Positions 36,231 through 48,325 of a DNA stretch of 64,000 nucleotides are shown here, one piece after another. Position numbers and translations under genes: made by a program. Location: NCBI GenBank assembly GCA_019918135.1, contig WBZZ01004130.1:1-64000 (forward strand). The letters are read 5' to 3'. Below the pieces are notes generated by a model, which was given only the letters and a program-made list of their open reading frames with translations, had not been told where the DNA came from and did not search any database. Within the stretch, counting starts at the first letter, position 1. Every line of letters starts with the position of its first letter. The stretch comes from Paulinella micropora (Eukaryota > Cercozoa > Imbricatea > Euglyphida > Paulinellidae).

Positions 36231-37438
36231 GAAACCTGGAGGTTATCTTCACCGTCCTTGACCAATGCCTCTAACCTGCAGAAAAGTGAGACGATTTGGT
36301 AAGGGTTGTTACGTCAAATCAATACCTGTTGGGATCGGATACATCTCGATTTGCTCGGAACTGCCAAATACAAACACAAGAAGCCGTTCGACCGATGCGT
36401 CAATAAAGAGATGATGTTGAATTGTTTTAGGATAGACCTCTTCTTTCACTCTCCTCAAGGCGTACTTCTTGAAATTGTAGTCGGGAAACCTGCGAGCAGT
36501 CGCTTACTCGTACACCACAACAAGAGAGTTCAAGTACCTCTCGCTGGCCCGTAAAAGCTTTCTGTACAAACCCAGCGTTGGCTTGCCCACATCAGACTGC
36601 CAATTGAATTTATGGTGATGATCGCTATGTTCGAAGGCTGAAGATCCTAGTTTGTATGGCCTGTCATGCCTATGCCGCTGAAATAAGATCGTAGGAGTTC
36701 GTGAAGCAGGCGACAATGTCGTTCCTGCGGAAGCTGCAGCTCGGAAACAGGAGAGCATGGAAAATCTTGTTGCTTGCTGCGTTGGTCTGTGTGACTAGGT
36801 TGGTCGATGAAAACTGGCATTGGTCGATGAAAACTGGCAAACCTTGAAACCGCGCCGGCCAGATTTTCGAAACGATATCGTCGACAACTGCCAGGAAGAT
36901 TCACAGCGATGGGTGATGCGACTTCTGATCCGTACGCAATGGCCAAAGGTGAATACGACTTCGAAAATTGGAAAAGAAGGCGTGACTGCCAACATGACTT
37001 TCAACTTGTTCCTCCGCAGCCGAACGTCACTTATGAACTACATCGGTGCACAAAATGCCAAGCCCAGAAGTGGGGGAAGGAGCTGTGAGCCTGTCTGAAG
37101 TCTGTAATACCATGCGTTCCATGCAAAATTTTCATGCAACAAGAAGAGAACACGGTGTCAATGCAACAGGAAGAAAAACTTTCGATTGAGACAATACCCT
37201 CGCGTGTGTGATGGCAAAACTTGCATCCGTTGTTATGTAAACTTATTCAGCAGAGCAAACCTGTGCGAATATCCTCGCATCTGTGATAACTTTGCGCAAA
37301 AATCGCATCTGTTTATTAAATAAACTTACTCAGCAGGTCCAAAGCAGAACTCAAAGTTGCCATCGCTAATCATTACATGTTTTGCATGCCAGCATGCATA
37401 TATATGAAGGGAATTCATATGATATTTGCATTAGTGCA
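36231..37438. other. Unique segment between two (TATG)n arrays
   Basis: Non-repetitive and GC-balanced. It has an 18-20-bp tandem duplication near 36801-36838 (TTGGTCGATGAAAACTGGCA twice) and an imperfect 70-bp-scale duplication around 37200-37340 ending in ACTTA-TCAGCAG words. One short zinc-ribbon-like frame (36909-37088) is listed separately. Nothing else is recognised. Confidence 0.45.
36909..37088 (+). CDS. Small zinc-ribbon-like protein, 59 aa
   Basis: ATG to TGA. After an acidic start (MGDATSDPYAMAKGEYD) comes DCQH, then HRCTKC about 16 residues later, giving a plausible four-ligand zinc ribbon, and a basic end (KWGKEL). The frame stays open upstream of the ATG, so it may be the C-terminal exon of a longer protein. 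The size and single domain make chance possible. Confidence 0.3.
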   Translation: MGDATSDPYAMAKGEYDFENWKRRRDCQHDFQLVPPQPNVTYELHRCTKCQAQKWGKEL

Positions 37439-37690
37439 GCTTAGTGCGCTGACGTGACATTTACGCACGTGCATGTATGTATGTATGCAAGTATTTATGC
37501 ATGTATGTTATGTATATGTATGTATGTATATGTATGTATGTATGTATGTATGTACGTATGTATGTATGTACGTACGTATGTATGTATGTATGTATGTACA
37601 TATGTATTTATGTATGTATGTATGGTGTGTATGTGTGTATGTATGTATGTATGTATGTACATATGTATGTATGTATGCATGCATGTATGT
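37439..37690 (+). repeat. Duplicated segment, copy A (CTTAGTGCGCTGACG... plus TATG run)
   Basis: The 30-odd unique bases CTTAGTGCGCTGACGTGACA (and on to CGCACGTG) and the following TATG-type run, including its irregular units, recur at 48079-48325. See the second copy. Confidence 0.75.
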
Positions 37691-37955
37691 ATGATGTATG
37701 TATGTATGTATGTATGTATGTAAGTATGTATGTATGTGTATGTATGTATGTATGTATGTAATGTATGTATGTATGTATGTATGTACCTACATACATACAC
37801 ATACATACATAACATACATACACACACATACATACATACATACATACATACCTACATACATGCGTGCATACGTGCCTACATTGCTTGCATACGTGCGTGT
37901 GCGTACATAAACATACATACATACTGTATGTATGTATGTATGTATGTATGTTAAA
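37465..37955. repeat. (TATG)n array with internal strand switch
   Basis: TATG units to about 37790, then (ACAT)n to 37925, then TATG again to 37952. No coding content. Confidence 0.95.
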
Positions 37956-38750
37956 AGATGGAGAGACTCACATAGTCCTCCCGCCCTGTACGAGAACAAC
38001 ACGCGCAGCTTATGATCTCTCAAGATGTGCTTGTATCATGTGAAATACCTGTTTGTTGGAACGAAACGTGAAGTTGGTGCGTGAATTTCCGAGATTTTTT
38101 GTTTTCCGAGATTTTTTGTGAAGAGATGAAGGCAAGGGTGTTTAGGAATGGATAGTATGTAGAGATGCGGGAGGAGGAAAGGGAAAAAAAAAAGGGGGAG
38201 AGTGGGCAGGCTAGAGACTACCGTTTGAAATTGGAATGGCCATATTACCAAGCGTGTGCCGAAGAGAAGGACCGAATCCGAATTGCATAGCGCACACACC
38301 AGACAACACAGCCACCCCATGAGTGCATTATCCTTTACAGACATGTGAGAAAAAGGAAAAGATGTGTTGTGGAATGGATATGTATGAGTTGTGAAAGAAG
38401 ACAGCTGGTGAAAAAGGATGTAGGAGATAGGAAAAGTAGAGCAGGTGTGATGGGAGGAAAGGAAGAGATGTGTTGAAGATTTGAACCTGGTATCTGTGGA
38501 AGGCAACAGATAGGCTCAGAATGCTGACGAGCATACGTTTGGTTATGGGGCAAGCAAGAAAGGAGGGCAAGGCAGAAAAAAACGTGTGTTAGCGAAAATT
38601 TTTGAGACGGGAAAAGGAGTTTACCATTTTCTTGGAAACGGAAAGGTGCGTGAAAAAGAGGTGAAAGGTGGCGCTGTTGGGAGAAATGGGGGGAAGATGG
38701 TGTCAAAGAGTGTTTTAGCGGTATGTAGAATACTAGAGAGGCGACAAAAA
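37952..38750. repeat. Dispersed repeat family, copy 1, with adjoining unique DNA
   Basis: From GTTAAAAGATGGAGA to about 38240 this matches 39092-39258 and 39550-39845. Shared words are CACATAGTCCTC, CGCCCT, GAAATACCTGTTTGTTGGA and GTGCGTGAATTT. The rest (to 38750) is purine-rich unique sequence. Each copy is bordered by TATG runs. Confidence 0.75.
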
Positions 38751-38815
38751 TGTATGTATGTATGTATGTGTATGTATGTATGTATTTATGTATGTATGTA
38801 TGTATGTATGTAATG
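38751..38815. repeat. Short (TATG)n run
   Basis: Separates copy 1 of the dispersed repeat from the 38816-39030 spacer, which has an AGAGAG run at its end (39008-39033). Confidence 0.9.
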
Positions 38816-39091
38816 ACCTTATACAGACGGGGCACCTAAGCGCTCCACCGTCTGTTTCACGAATGGGTGTATCAGTACTAAGCTAAGATATCAAAGCTTC
38901 TGTGGGGTAAGGTAAACTTTAATGTCAGTAAACTGAAAGGGTGGGTGTAGGAATAGAGATATAGAGATATGGGAGAAAAAGGAAGTAGCCTGAGAAATGA
39001 AAGGAAGAGAGAGAGAGAGAGAGTGAGAGAGAGTATATGTATGTATGTATGTTTATGTATGTATGTATGTATGTATGTATGTGTATGTATG

Positions 39092-39258
39092 TTAAAAGAT
39101 GGAGACTCACATAGTCCTCCCGCCCTCTACGAGAACAACACGCGCAGCTTACGCTCTCTCAAAATGTGCTCATGTGTATCATGTGAAATACCTGTTTGTT
39201 GGACGAAGCGTGAAATAGGTGCGTGAATTTCCGAGATTTTGAGTGACGAGATAAAGGC
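39092..39258. repeat. Dispersed repeat family, copy 2 (short)
   Basis: Same start and core words as copy 1. It ends inside the shared region and passes directly into a TATG run at about 39265, as if the microsatellite grew at or replaced its end. Confidence 0.75.
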
Positions 39259-39264
39259 AAGGGT

Positions 39265-39549
39265 GTATGCATGCATGTATGTATGTATGTATGTATGTGT
39301 ACATATGTATGCATGTATGTATGTATGTATGTATGCATGTATGTACGCATATGTATGTATGTATGTATGTATGCATGCATGTATGTATGTATGTATTTAT
39401 GCATGCATGTATGTATGTATATATGCATGTATGCATGTGTTACATGCATGTGTGTATATATGCATGGCATGCATGCATGCATCTATGTATGTAGCATGCA
39501 TACATGTATGTATGTATGTATGTATGCATGCATGTATGTAGCATGTATG
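39265..39549. repeat. (TATG)n / (CATG)n array
   Basis: TATG units with frequent GCATGC interruptions, between copies 2 and 3 of the dispersed repeat. Confidence 0.95.
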
Positions 39550-39845
39550 ATTTAAGATGGAGAGAGTCACATAGTCCTCTCGCCCTCTACGGAAAAACTC
39601 AATCAGTTTACGCTCTCTCAAGTTGCGCACATATGTATCATCATATGAAATACCTGTTTGTTGGAACAAAGCGAGAATTTGAGGCGTGAGAGAAACGATG
39701 TGCGTGAATTTTCGAGATTTTAGGGAAAATATGTAGGCAGCTGTGTAAGGAATGAATAGAACTGTAGAAAGTTAAGGGAGAGGAGACGGAGACTGAAAGA
39801 AAAAAGACAGAAGGGTGGGCAAGAGAGATACTACCTTTTGATTTG
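39550..39845. repeat. Dispersed repeat family, copy 3
   Basis: Shares with copy 1 also the right half (GGGTGGGCAAG / GAGTGGGCAGG, then CTACC-TTTGA), so the family is at least about 290 bp long. Its orientation is the same as the other copies. Confidence 0.75.
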
Positions 39846-39849
39846 GTGA

Positions 39850-41430
39850 GTATGTATGTATGTATGTATGTATGTACATACGTACGTACATACACCGTAC
39901 GTATGTATCTATGTATGTATGTATGTATGTATGTATGTTTGTTTGTTTGTATGTATGTTTGTATGTATGCTTGTATGTAATGTAATTATATGTATGTATG
40001 TATATATATGTATGTATGTATGCATGTATGTATGTGATGTATGTGTGTGATGTATGTATGTGATGTATGTATGTGATGTATGTAATGTATGTATGTAATG
40101 TATGTATGTATGTAATGTATGTATGTATGTAATGTATGTATGTATGTATGTATGTATGTATGTATGTACGTTCGTACGTATGTATGCAACGTACGTACGT
40201 TCGTACGTACGGACGTATGTATGTATGTATCTATGTAATGTATGTAATGTATGTATGTATGTATGTATGTATGTATGTACGTACGTATGTACGTATGTAT
40301 GTATGTACGTATGTATGTATGTATGTACGTATGTATGTATGTATGTACGTATGTATGTATGTACGTATGCATGTATGTACGTATGTACGTATGACGTATG
40401 TAATGTAATTTAATGCAATCTAATGTAATGTAATGTAATCTAATGTAAAGTAATATAACGTAACATAACGTAACGTAACGTAACGTAATGTAACGTAATG
40501 TGTTGTAATTTAATGTAATGTAATCTAAAGTAATCTAATGTAATGTAATGCTAAGTTATATAATGTTATGTTCTGTTATGTTATGTTATGTTATGTTCTG
40601 TTATGTATGTATGTGTGTCTATGTGTGTTTGTTTTTATGTATGTTATGTATGTATGTTATGTATGTATGTTATGTATATATGTATGTATGTATGTGTGTA
40701 TGTATGTATGTATGTAATGTAATGTAATTTAATTTAGCATGCATGCATGTCTGTATGTATGTCTGTATGTATGTCTGTATGTATGTCTGTATGTTATGTA
40801 TGGTATGTATGTATGTTATGTATATATGTATGTTATGTATGTATGTATGTTATGTATGTATGTAATGTATGTATGTTATGTATGTATGTTATGTATTGTA
40901 TGTTATGTATGTAATGTTGAGTATGTCATGTATGTATGTCATGTATGTATGTCATGTATGTATGTCATGTATGTATGTCATGGATGTATGTCATGTATGT
41001 ATGTTATGCATGTATGTTATGTATGTATGTAATGTATGTATGTAATGTAGGCATGTAATGTAGGCATGTAATCTATGTATGTTATGTATGTATGTTATGT
41101 ATGTATGTTATGTATGTATGTTATGTATGTATGTTATGTATGTTACATATGTATGTATGTATGTATGTATGTATTCATGTATGTATGTATGTATGTATGT
41201 CTGTATGTATGTCTGTATGTATGTATGTTATGTATGTATGTTATGTATGTATGTTATGTATGTATGTTATGTATGTATGTATGTATGTATGCATGCATGT
41301 TATGTATGTATGTATGTATACACATACATACATATACATACACACATGCATACACACAAACATAAATACACGTACGTAGGCATATTACATACATACATCA
41401 TACATGCATACATACATACATATGGACGTT
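39850..41430. repeat. (TATG)n / TAATG / TTATG satellite
   Basis: About 1.6 kb of TATG with pentamer variants (TAATG at 40400-40560, TTATG and TCATG at 40790-41110). It switches to the complementary strand pattern at about 41318. Confidence 0.95.
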
Positions 41431-41600
41431 ATCAATAAACCAGATTCCAAAAACAAAAAGAAAGACAAAAAAAAATTTAAAAAAAAGAAAGAAAGAAAGA
41501 AGAAAGAAAGAAAGAAAGAAAAAGAAAGAAAGAAAAAAAGTTTAATATTAAAAAATTCTAAGCAATCGCAACTCAACAAATGGAGACCGGAATGTACCTA
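41431..41600. repeat. A-rich (GAAA)n stretch
   Basis: AAAG-type purine run at 41455-41540 with short unique flanks. Confidence 0.85.
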
Positions 41601-41880
41601 AGTATATACATACATAACATGCATACATACATACATACATACATAACATACATACATAACATACATATACAACATACATATATAACATAAATGTATACAT
41701 ACATAAATACATACATACATACATACGTACGTACGTACACACATACATACACACATACACACACATACATACATACATACATACATACATACGTACATAC
41801 ATACATACATACACATACATACATACATACATGCATACATACATACATACGTACGTACATATACGAACATACATACATAC
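41601..41880. repeat. (ATAC)n array
   Basis: Complement-strand version of the TATG satellite, 280 bp. Confidence 0.95.
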
Positions 41881-42424
41881 AATTCGCCACTGTTTTTACT
41901 TATGTTAAATGCCACACCGCTGGCAAAGGTTCTTGGACGTGATGGTATGCGAGGTCGGGTTCGCCATCTGTTCATTAACTCAGTGATAGTGACAGGTGAG
42001 CGGTAGTCTCTGCTGATTATAAGGGAAGCCGGAATACCTCCTAGCTGACATCAGAGCAAGTTGTGCAGGAGGTAGATTTCACAGTGTGAGGTAGCCAACT
42101 ACATATACCGTCTGGGTCGCAGCGAAGCGTAGTGCACTTGTTTATTGAAGAAGTCGTAGGATATTTTGGGCCGCGATCCACTGCAATGGGGTGAATGCAT
42201 TTCAGCATGGTGAGGTGTGCGAATATATATCATTTGCCATAACCAAACTACAAGCCAAACTCTGCTAACAATATTCACACTTCTACGTATTTGTTTCGCA
42301 AAGAGAACTGGACATATGATTTATTATCGTGATACCCCCACCAGCATAAACATGGGACATCATTACAATATACATCACTGTACACGGGAGGAGTAGTTGG
42401 TTGTGTAGGACGGCGAGGGGGTAG
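41881..42424. other. Unique spacer left of the second Ty1/copia fragment
   Basis: GC-balanced sequence; no open frame of coding character, no RNA gene recognised. Confidence 0.45.
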
Positions 42425-45400
42425 TCAGAATGTGACAGTGTATGACGGTACTCCCTCTTTCTCTACCTTCACGTTCTGCTTTTCAAGGGGGACTGGTTCG
42501 TATCGTTGGTTTGGGTATAGAGGGGGCATTCCCGGGGGATCAAAGACGAAAAGATTGTTAGGCAAATATCTGTCTCTAGCTACAATCTGTTCTTCCTCGA
42601 TATGGATTGTGGACTTAAGCACAACAACCTGGTTGTCATGATTGACTACTGCAGTTCTCGTTTCAACCAAGCCGAAGTAGCTACTAAACCGTAACTCAAG
42701 TGGGGATTGTACGTTGTGTGGGAATCATACAACTGGATCGGTTCTCCATTTGCTCCAGAGAGCTGCATCAAAACTTTCCTCTTGTATTCAGTTTTAATGC
42801 TCCCTTTCGCGATTTTGAACTAAGAGTATGAGGGTTATGTTTTATTCTCACTAACACATCCTTATGTGGTGATTGGGACTCACTAGCCCCACTATCATCT
42901 ACCAAAAACATCACCGCCATACTCTTTTCAGATGTCTCTCTCTTATCTCACTCATTCTCATACATCATTATGACACAATTTTTCTCAAATGGAAGTGAGA
43001 TGTTTGAGGTAGTGTTGGAAGATGTGCTAGGTCTTGACGGTGGAATATCTCGTACGTTTTCCCCCTCTACCCCTATCCTTTGTAGGTATTCCCGGTATTC
43101 CAGCAATTGAGTTCTGAGATGAGGAAATGCAGCAACAAGCACCCTTGCAAAAGGGTTGTTCCATTTGTGTGCCATAGAAATGACGAAACTCTGAATATCC
43201 ATATAGAGTTCATCATATAGCTAATTAACTTCCCCGTCTTTCCAGGTAATGAGAGAATCCTTCACCTCTAACTCTCTAGCACCCTCTGCTAACGCACCAA
43301 ATAACCTATGTATCTCTCCAAGAGATAGTATTTCTCCATTTCCCACTACTATCATCATCTTCCCCTCATCCCATCTCCATGCGATCGTGTGGCATCTTCT
43401 AATCCTATCTCTCTCTAAGTTTCTCTCCCTCCCCAAATTCAACTCACTGAGTGCAAGGCGCGATGAGGGGGAATGCGTGATACGACGGACAAACGAAGAG
43501 CGTGCTCTCTTGGCTTCCCTTCTTCTCATCCTGCCTCACCCTCAACGCTCTTACTCATCTCTTTCTTAGAGTTCGAGCGTTGTACAGATGGTGCAGGAGA
43601 AGAAGAGGAAGACTTCTGGGGAGAAGCATAAGAGATAGTTTCATCATCGTCTTCGTCAGTCATAGTCTCTCCTGGATCACTCACCTCTCTCTCTTCTTTT
43701 GTTATTTCCCCCTACTGCAACCTCAACGTTCTCACTAATTTCTGTCAGTGAGTCAGAACGTTGTAGAGTTGAAGTAGGGAGAGTGTGTCTTGTGAGGGAA
43801 GATGATGAAGCACTAGAACTATGAGAAGAGACATGTCTGTGTGGTGATGTGTGTGTGGAAGACGACGTGAGAGGATCAGGTTGGACAGGGGGGGGGGGGA
43901 TTTTGATCTGTCCTAATCCACTTACGCATTATCCAGTCCATGGGTGCTAGCATGAACTCATAGTGCAATGGTGTACCCCCCCCAGCTTCAGCTGTGCTCT
44001 AATTACTGCCAGTAAGTCAGCCCTATTTCGCTCACTGTTGATATGGTGGGAACAGAAATCGCAACCCTGTTTTTCCATCATCTTAGCACACTCATCACCT
44101 GATCTCTGACCCCGGGCGGCCCCTACCTTCCATGAACAACGTGCGTTATTCACGTTGAACCTATCACATTGTTTCATGTTTGAAACAATGATCATGCTTC
44201 CTCTGATGGGTTGTGCCCACAGATTGAGAAGTGGTCCATCGTCCTCACGTAAGTGAAATAAGTAGAATTCCTGGATTTCATTAGGACCTTCCTGTAACCC
44301 CCCTTGACACGACGAAGCCCCCATCCTTCCTCCATAGGGTATATTACACTAAGAGGTGTTGGGTCGCCCACCATGTCAAGGGGAGTAGTGAAGCGATTAT
44401 CTTTCAGGAGGGGAATAAAGGGAGTAGATCGAGGGACAGGAAGATGAGCAGGCATGTCTTGTGCGGGTGTGTTGCTCTTTTTCTTCTTGTTCTTCAATTC
44501 TGATGTGTGGGGTGGCGATGTTTGTGGTCCAAAAGAGGAAGTGGGTGGGGTGTTGTCAAGTGGGGAGTTTGGTTCTTCTTCGTCAGTTTCTTCTCTCTCC
44601 ATCATATTTATGCTTAACATGTGATTGATGTACCCTATTTCCTCTACTCCCTCTTCTACTACATCTTCATCATGAGTGACAGACCCTTCGTCTGAATCAA
44701 GAGCTTCGGACTCCTCTCCTTCTTCTTCAGAACTACCAGAAGAAGAGGAGTCGAAACCTCCTGCATTCAGACTAATCGTCTTTGTCTTAGCTGTGATCTT
44801 CTTGATGAAATCAGATGATTTCAGCTTCCTTTTCTCTTTCCCTCCTCCTTTCTTCTGTCGCGTCTCATTTCTCTTCCCTTTACTGCTCTCCTTAGTATTC
44901 TCTGTCTTAGTCAGACTCAGCTCTCCTACCCCTTTTGCTAAGTTAACTATCCTTGCTGCTTTCCTCCTTATGGGGCAGTTCACCGGGACATGTCCGTCTC
45001 GGGGCACTCAGGGAAAGTACAAGGGACAATGCAGATTTTGATCTGATGATCACCATGACAGTTATAGCAACCTTGGGGTGTCTTACCAGCTTGTTTTCCC
45101 ATAAGGTTGACTGTATGGGTTCGCTTTTAGTTCCCGTACCAGATGAGATTTTAGACGAAAGGGAACGAAAACCACCCCCTGACAAGTAAAGTTTTTTCAT
45201 CTTGTTTTTGGATTCCTCTGTCTGAGCAACCTGTTCTATTATTTTCACAAAGGATTCACAACCCGGTCGCTCCTCCGGAAGGAGACTGGTGACCTTCTTG
45301 CGAAAACTGTCGAACTCTGTCAAGTGGTCGATCTTTTTCATTACCATTTCTATCTTTACGAATTCAGGGTATGTGACTTTTATAACTGACTCTTGATCAG

Positions 45401-45845
45401 CAATATTGCTGTGAAAGAGGGTTAACTAGGGTCTCACGTCTTGGACCTTCTTAAGGTAGGAAAGGTCAAGGAAGTCTTGTCGTTCTTTCCATTTGACAAG
45501 ATCAAGACCACCATATCTTTTCCTTAAAATCATGAAACATTCTATTCCATCTGACCCCGCTGTCCTGATGACAGACATAGCTTCCTTGTCCTTAGAGCAG
45601 GACTGAATTAAGAGAGCGAAAATAAATCTGTTATGTTTTGACCTATCTCTTTCCTTAATCTGCTGATAGTACTTTTCTGTAGCGAAAGAGGCAAGAAGGG
45701 GATTTGGTCTAGATTAGGGACCGAACTCCCATCTGGCTCTTTCTGCTCAACAGTTCCTGGGGTAGAAGAAAGATCATGCAAAGCAGGACTAGTACTGACG
45801 TCTTGTTCTTGTTTGACAGGTAGAGCGGAGCTGGAGGAAGAAGTG

Positions 45846-46160
45846 CTAGGTTCCTTCTTTATGTACATTTACTACAGATTTCTTTCTCTCTGCCAGGTCC
45901 TGATTCTCATCCTCGCTATCTCGGGTGGGTGAGAGAGGTGGTTCTGTAGGTAGGTTGAAAGCAACTGTCAATTTCGCTTGTGTAAACAAAGGGTGTCGCT
46001 TATGGGGGGGTAGCTCCCCTATCGCTAATGGATCATAGATCGTCAGAACAGAAAGGAACCCATATTCCCAATTATCCCAATCTGGGTCTCTGCTGTTAAA
46101 TGGAGGGGGATCCACTTTGAACCCTCTGTTCATCGACGTTCCAAACATGGTATATGCCAT
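45846..46160 (-). pseudogene. gag start of the partial Ty1/copia-like element
   Basis: ATG at 46158-46160. MAYTMFG... PPPFNSRDPDWDNWEYGF corresponds to MAYQ... PPKFDHGKEWELFEYTF of the 17264 frame. Part of a fossil element. Confidence 0.7.
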
Positions 46161-46457
46161 GTTGGACCAAAGTGCGGAAGGTAGTAGTCAAACTCAACTA
46201 CTAATAAATTCCTACAATTAAGTATAAATGGGGGAATTATTATTAGGATGAAGTGAGTTGGTGTGTCTATGCTATGCTGTCTAGCCGATAGACACGTTGA
46301 GGTGGGTGCATTCTGCCTACCCACGGAATGATGTCGACTGCCTGCTGCACGTCGATCCTCGCACTTTTCTGTTGAAGGCCTAATGCCTCTCCTTCCAGAC
46401 TAAGTGCAACTGATTAAAGCTGCTGGCGCAGAGTTCGCTAATCAAGGCTCTGTAACA

Positions 46458-46652
46458 TGTTAGACTACTGTTATTAATAAAGCAACTATGATAGCTACTA
46501 CACTCTCAACACACTACAACACCTTTAATGAGAAAAGGCGCCAACAGACGCGCCACGTAACTTGAGTAGCCGGATCATAAGTAATGGCTCTAACGACACC
46601 TTTACTCCGATACGGCCGGTCGATAACTATTTATTAATTATTAGTTCCAACA
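46458..46652 (-). repeat. LTR of the partial Ty1/copia-like element
   Basis: On the plus strand it runs TGTTAGAC to TTCCAACA. In minus orientation it is followed by TGTTACAGAGCCTTG, matching the primer-site region after the LTR at 16832. It shares CGTTAGAGCCATTAC and GGCGCC...TTTTCTCA with 25589-25790. Confidence 0.75.
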
Positions 46653-46799
46653 CGTACAACTGAAAATAATTCATTTTAATAAATCAACAACTTCACTTTC
46701 AGAATTATTAATACCAGATTTAGTATTAATAGTAAACAAACAGTCTTCACTTTCAGAATTATTTACACTCCACCACCCCTCCCTCTTTGACTTACCAGG

Positions 46800-47709
46800 G
46801 GGGGGGGGAAGAAAAAGTGAAAGAATGGATGGAAAGAAAAGAAAGAAACTAAAAAGACAGGCAGAGAGAAAGAAAAGAAATTAAAAAAGAAAAAGGAAAA
46901 GAGAGAAAGGAAGTATTACCAAGTGCAAGGGCAAGAGAAAAGAAAAACACACACACACACAAAGAAAGAAAGGAAAGAACTTGAAGAAATCCAAGAGAGA
47001 GAGAGAGATAGAGAAAAGAACTGACAAAGAAAATAAAGGAAGGATTATCAGGTGTAAGGGCAATAGAAAAAGGAAAGCTGAGAACTCAAGAGAGGGAGAC
47101 TCGGAGAGAAAAGAAAACGAAAAAGAAAAGACTGGCAGAGGCAGAGAAAAAGAAAAGAAAGTAAAAAAGAAAGAAAAGAAGAAAGAAAAGAGAGAAAGGA
47201 ATGATTACCAAGTGTAAGGGCAAGAGAAAGAGAAAAGACAAGATAGAAAAGAAAAAAGGCGGAAAGAAAAGAGAAAAAAGGAAAGAAAAGAAAGGAGAGA
47301 AAAGAACAGAGAAAAGAAACGAGTGAAGGATTACCTAGTGTAAGGGCAAGAGAAAAAGAAAAGAAAGAGAAAAGAAAAAAAGGCGGAAAGAAAAGAGAAA
47401 AAAGAAAGGAAAAGAGAGAGAGAGAAAGAGAGAGAGGGGGAGAGAGATCGAAAGAAAGAAACGAAAGAGAAGAAACACAAGAAATAGAACAAAAAATAAA
47501 TAAAAAAGAAAAGAGAGAAAAGAGAGGAAGAAAGAAAGAAAGGAAGGATTACAAAGTATGAGGGCAAAAGAAAGAAAGAAAGAAAGAAAGAAAGAAAAGA
47601 AAAGAAAAAAGAAAGAGAACAAAAAAGAGAGAAAACGAATGGAACGAAAAGAGTTCTGAAATTCAAAGGAGCAAGAGAGACTTTGTGTGTGTGTGTGTGT
47701 CTGTGACAC

Positions 47710-47750
<41 letters not shown>

Positions 47751-48075
47751 ATACGAGAAGGATAGAAAAGAAAAAAGAGAAAAAAGAAAGGAAAGAAAAG
47801 AAAGGGAAGAAAAGAACAAAGAAAAGAAAAGAAGAAAGAAAGAAAAGAGAGAAGGATTATCAGGTGTAACGGCAAGAGAAAGAGAAAAAGAAAAGAAAGA
47901 GAAAAGAAAAAAAGGCGGAAAGAAAAGAGAAAAAAGGAAAGAAGAGAGAGAGAGAGAGATCGAAAGAAAGAAAGAAAGAAACGAAAGAGAAGAAAGAGAA
48001 GAAAGAGAACAAAAGAAAGAAAAGAAAAAAGAAAAAAGAAAGAAAACAGAAAGAAAATAAAAAAGAAAGAAAAAA
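46800..48075. repeat. 1.27-kb purine-only tract, (GAAA)n / (GA)n
   Basis: The plus strand is almost all A and G, with short breaks that repeat (ATTAYCARGTGYAAGGGCAA at about 46914, 47045, 47205, 47330, 47860). So the tract is built of higher-order units of about 120-200 bp. Frames of type KKEKKEKR or SFFLSFF are products of composition. Confidence 0.9.
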
Positions 48076-48078
48076 AAA

Positions 48079-48166
48079 GCTTAGTGCGCTGACGTGACAT
48101 TTACGCACGTGCATGTATGTATGTATGCAAGTATTTATGCATGTATGTTATGTCTGTATATGTATG

Positions 48167-48198
<32 letters not shown>

Positions 48199-48325
48199 CG
48201 TATGTATGTATGTATGTATGTATGTGTGTATGTATGTATGTATGTATGTATGTGTGTATGTGTGTATGTATGTATGTATGTATGCACATATGTATGTATG
48301 TATGTATGCATGTATGTATGATGAA
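48079..48325 (+). repeat. Duplicated segment, copy B, at the left edge of the viral region
   Basis: Same unique start and the same irregular TATG run as 37439-37690. It directly precedes the first sequence that is neither host microsatellite nor transposon. Confidence 0.75.

Larger units (their letters stand above)
42425..46652 (-). mobile_element. Partial Ty1/copia-like element related to the one at 16832-25790, fossil
   Basis: Minus strand. One LTR (46458-46652) is followed by gag, zinc-knuckle region, acidic/Ser-rich linker and protease-flanking linker, in the same order and with recognisably similar words as 17264-20788: NNPFAR, the EDQIVAR/EEQIVAR motif, and LKAADFIK/LKSSDFIK. No integrase, reverse transcriptase, RNase H or second LTR is seen. 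It is broken (several breaks) and old; the two copies have diverged strongly, so they are different members of one lineage. Confidence 0.8.

Noticed and set aside
34665-36261. Many long open frames reading MYVCMYVC, HTYIHTYI
   Set aside because: They are the translation of TATG/ATAC tetranucleotide repeats on both strands and have no independent coding support.
46881-48114. Open frames rich in Lys/Glu/Arg or Phe/Ser/Leu
   Set aside because: Products of the purine-only tract; composition alone keeps all frames open.
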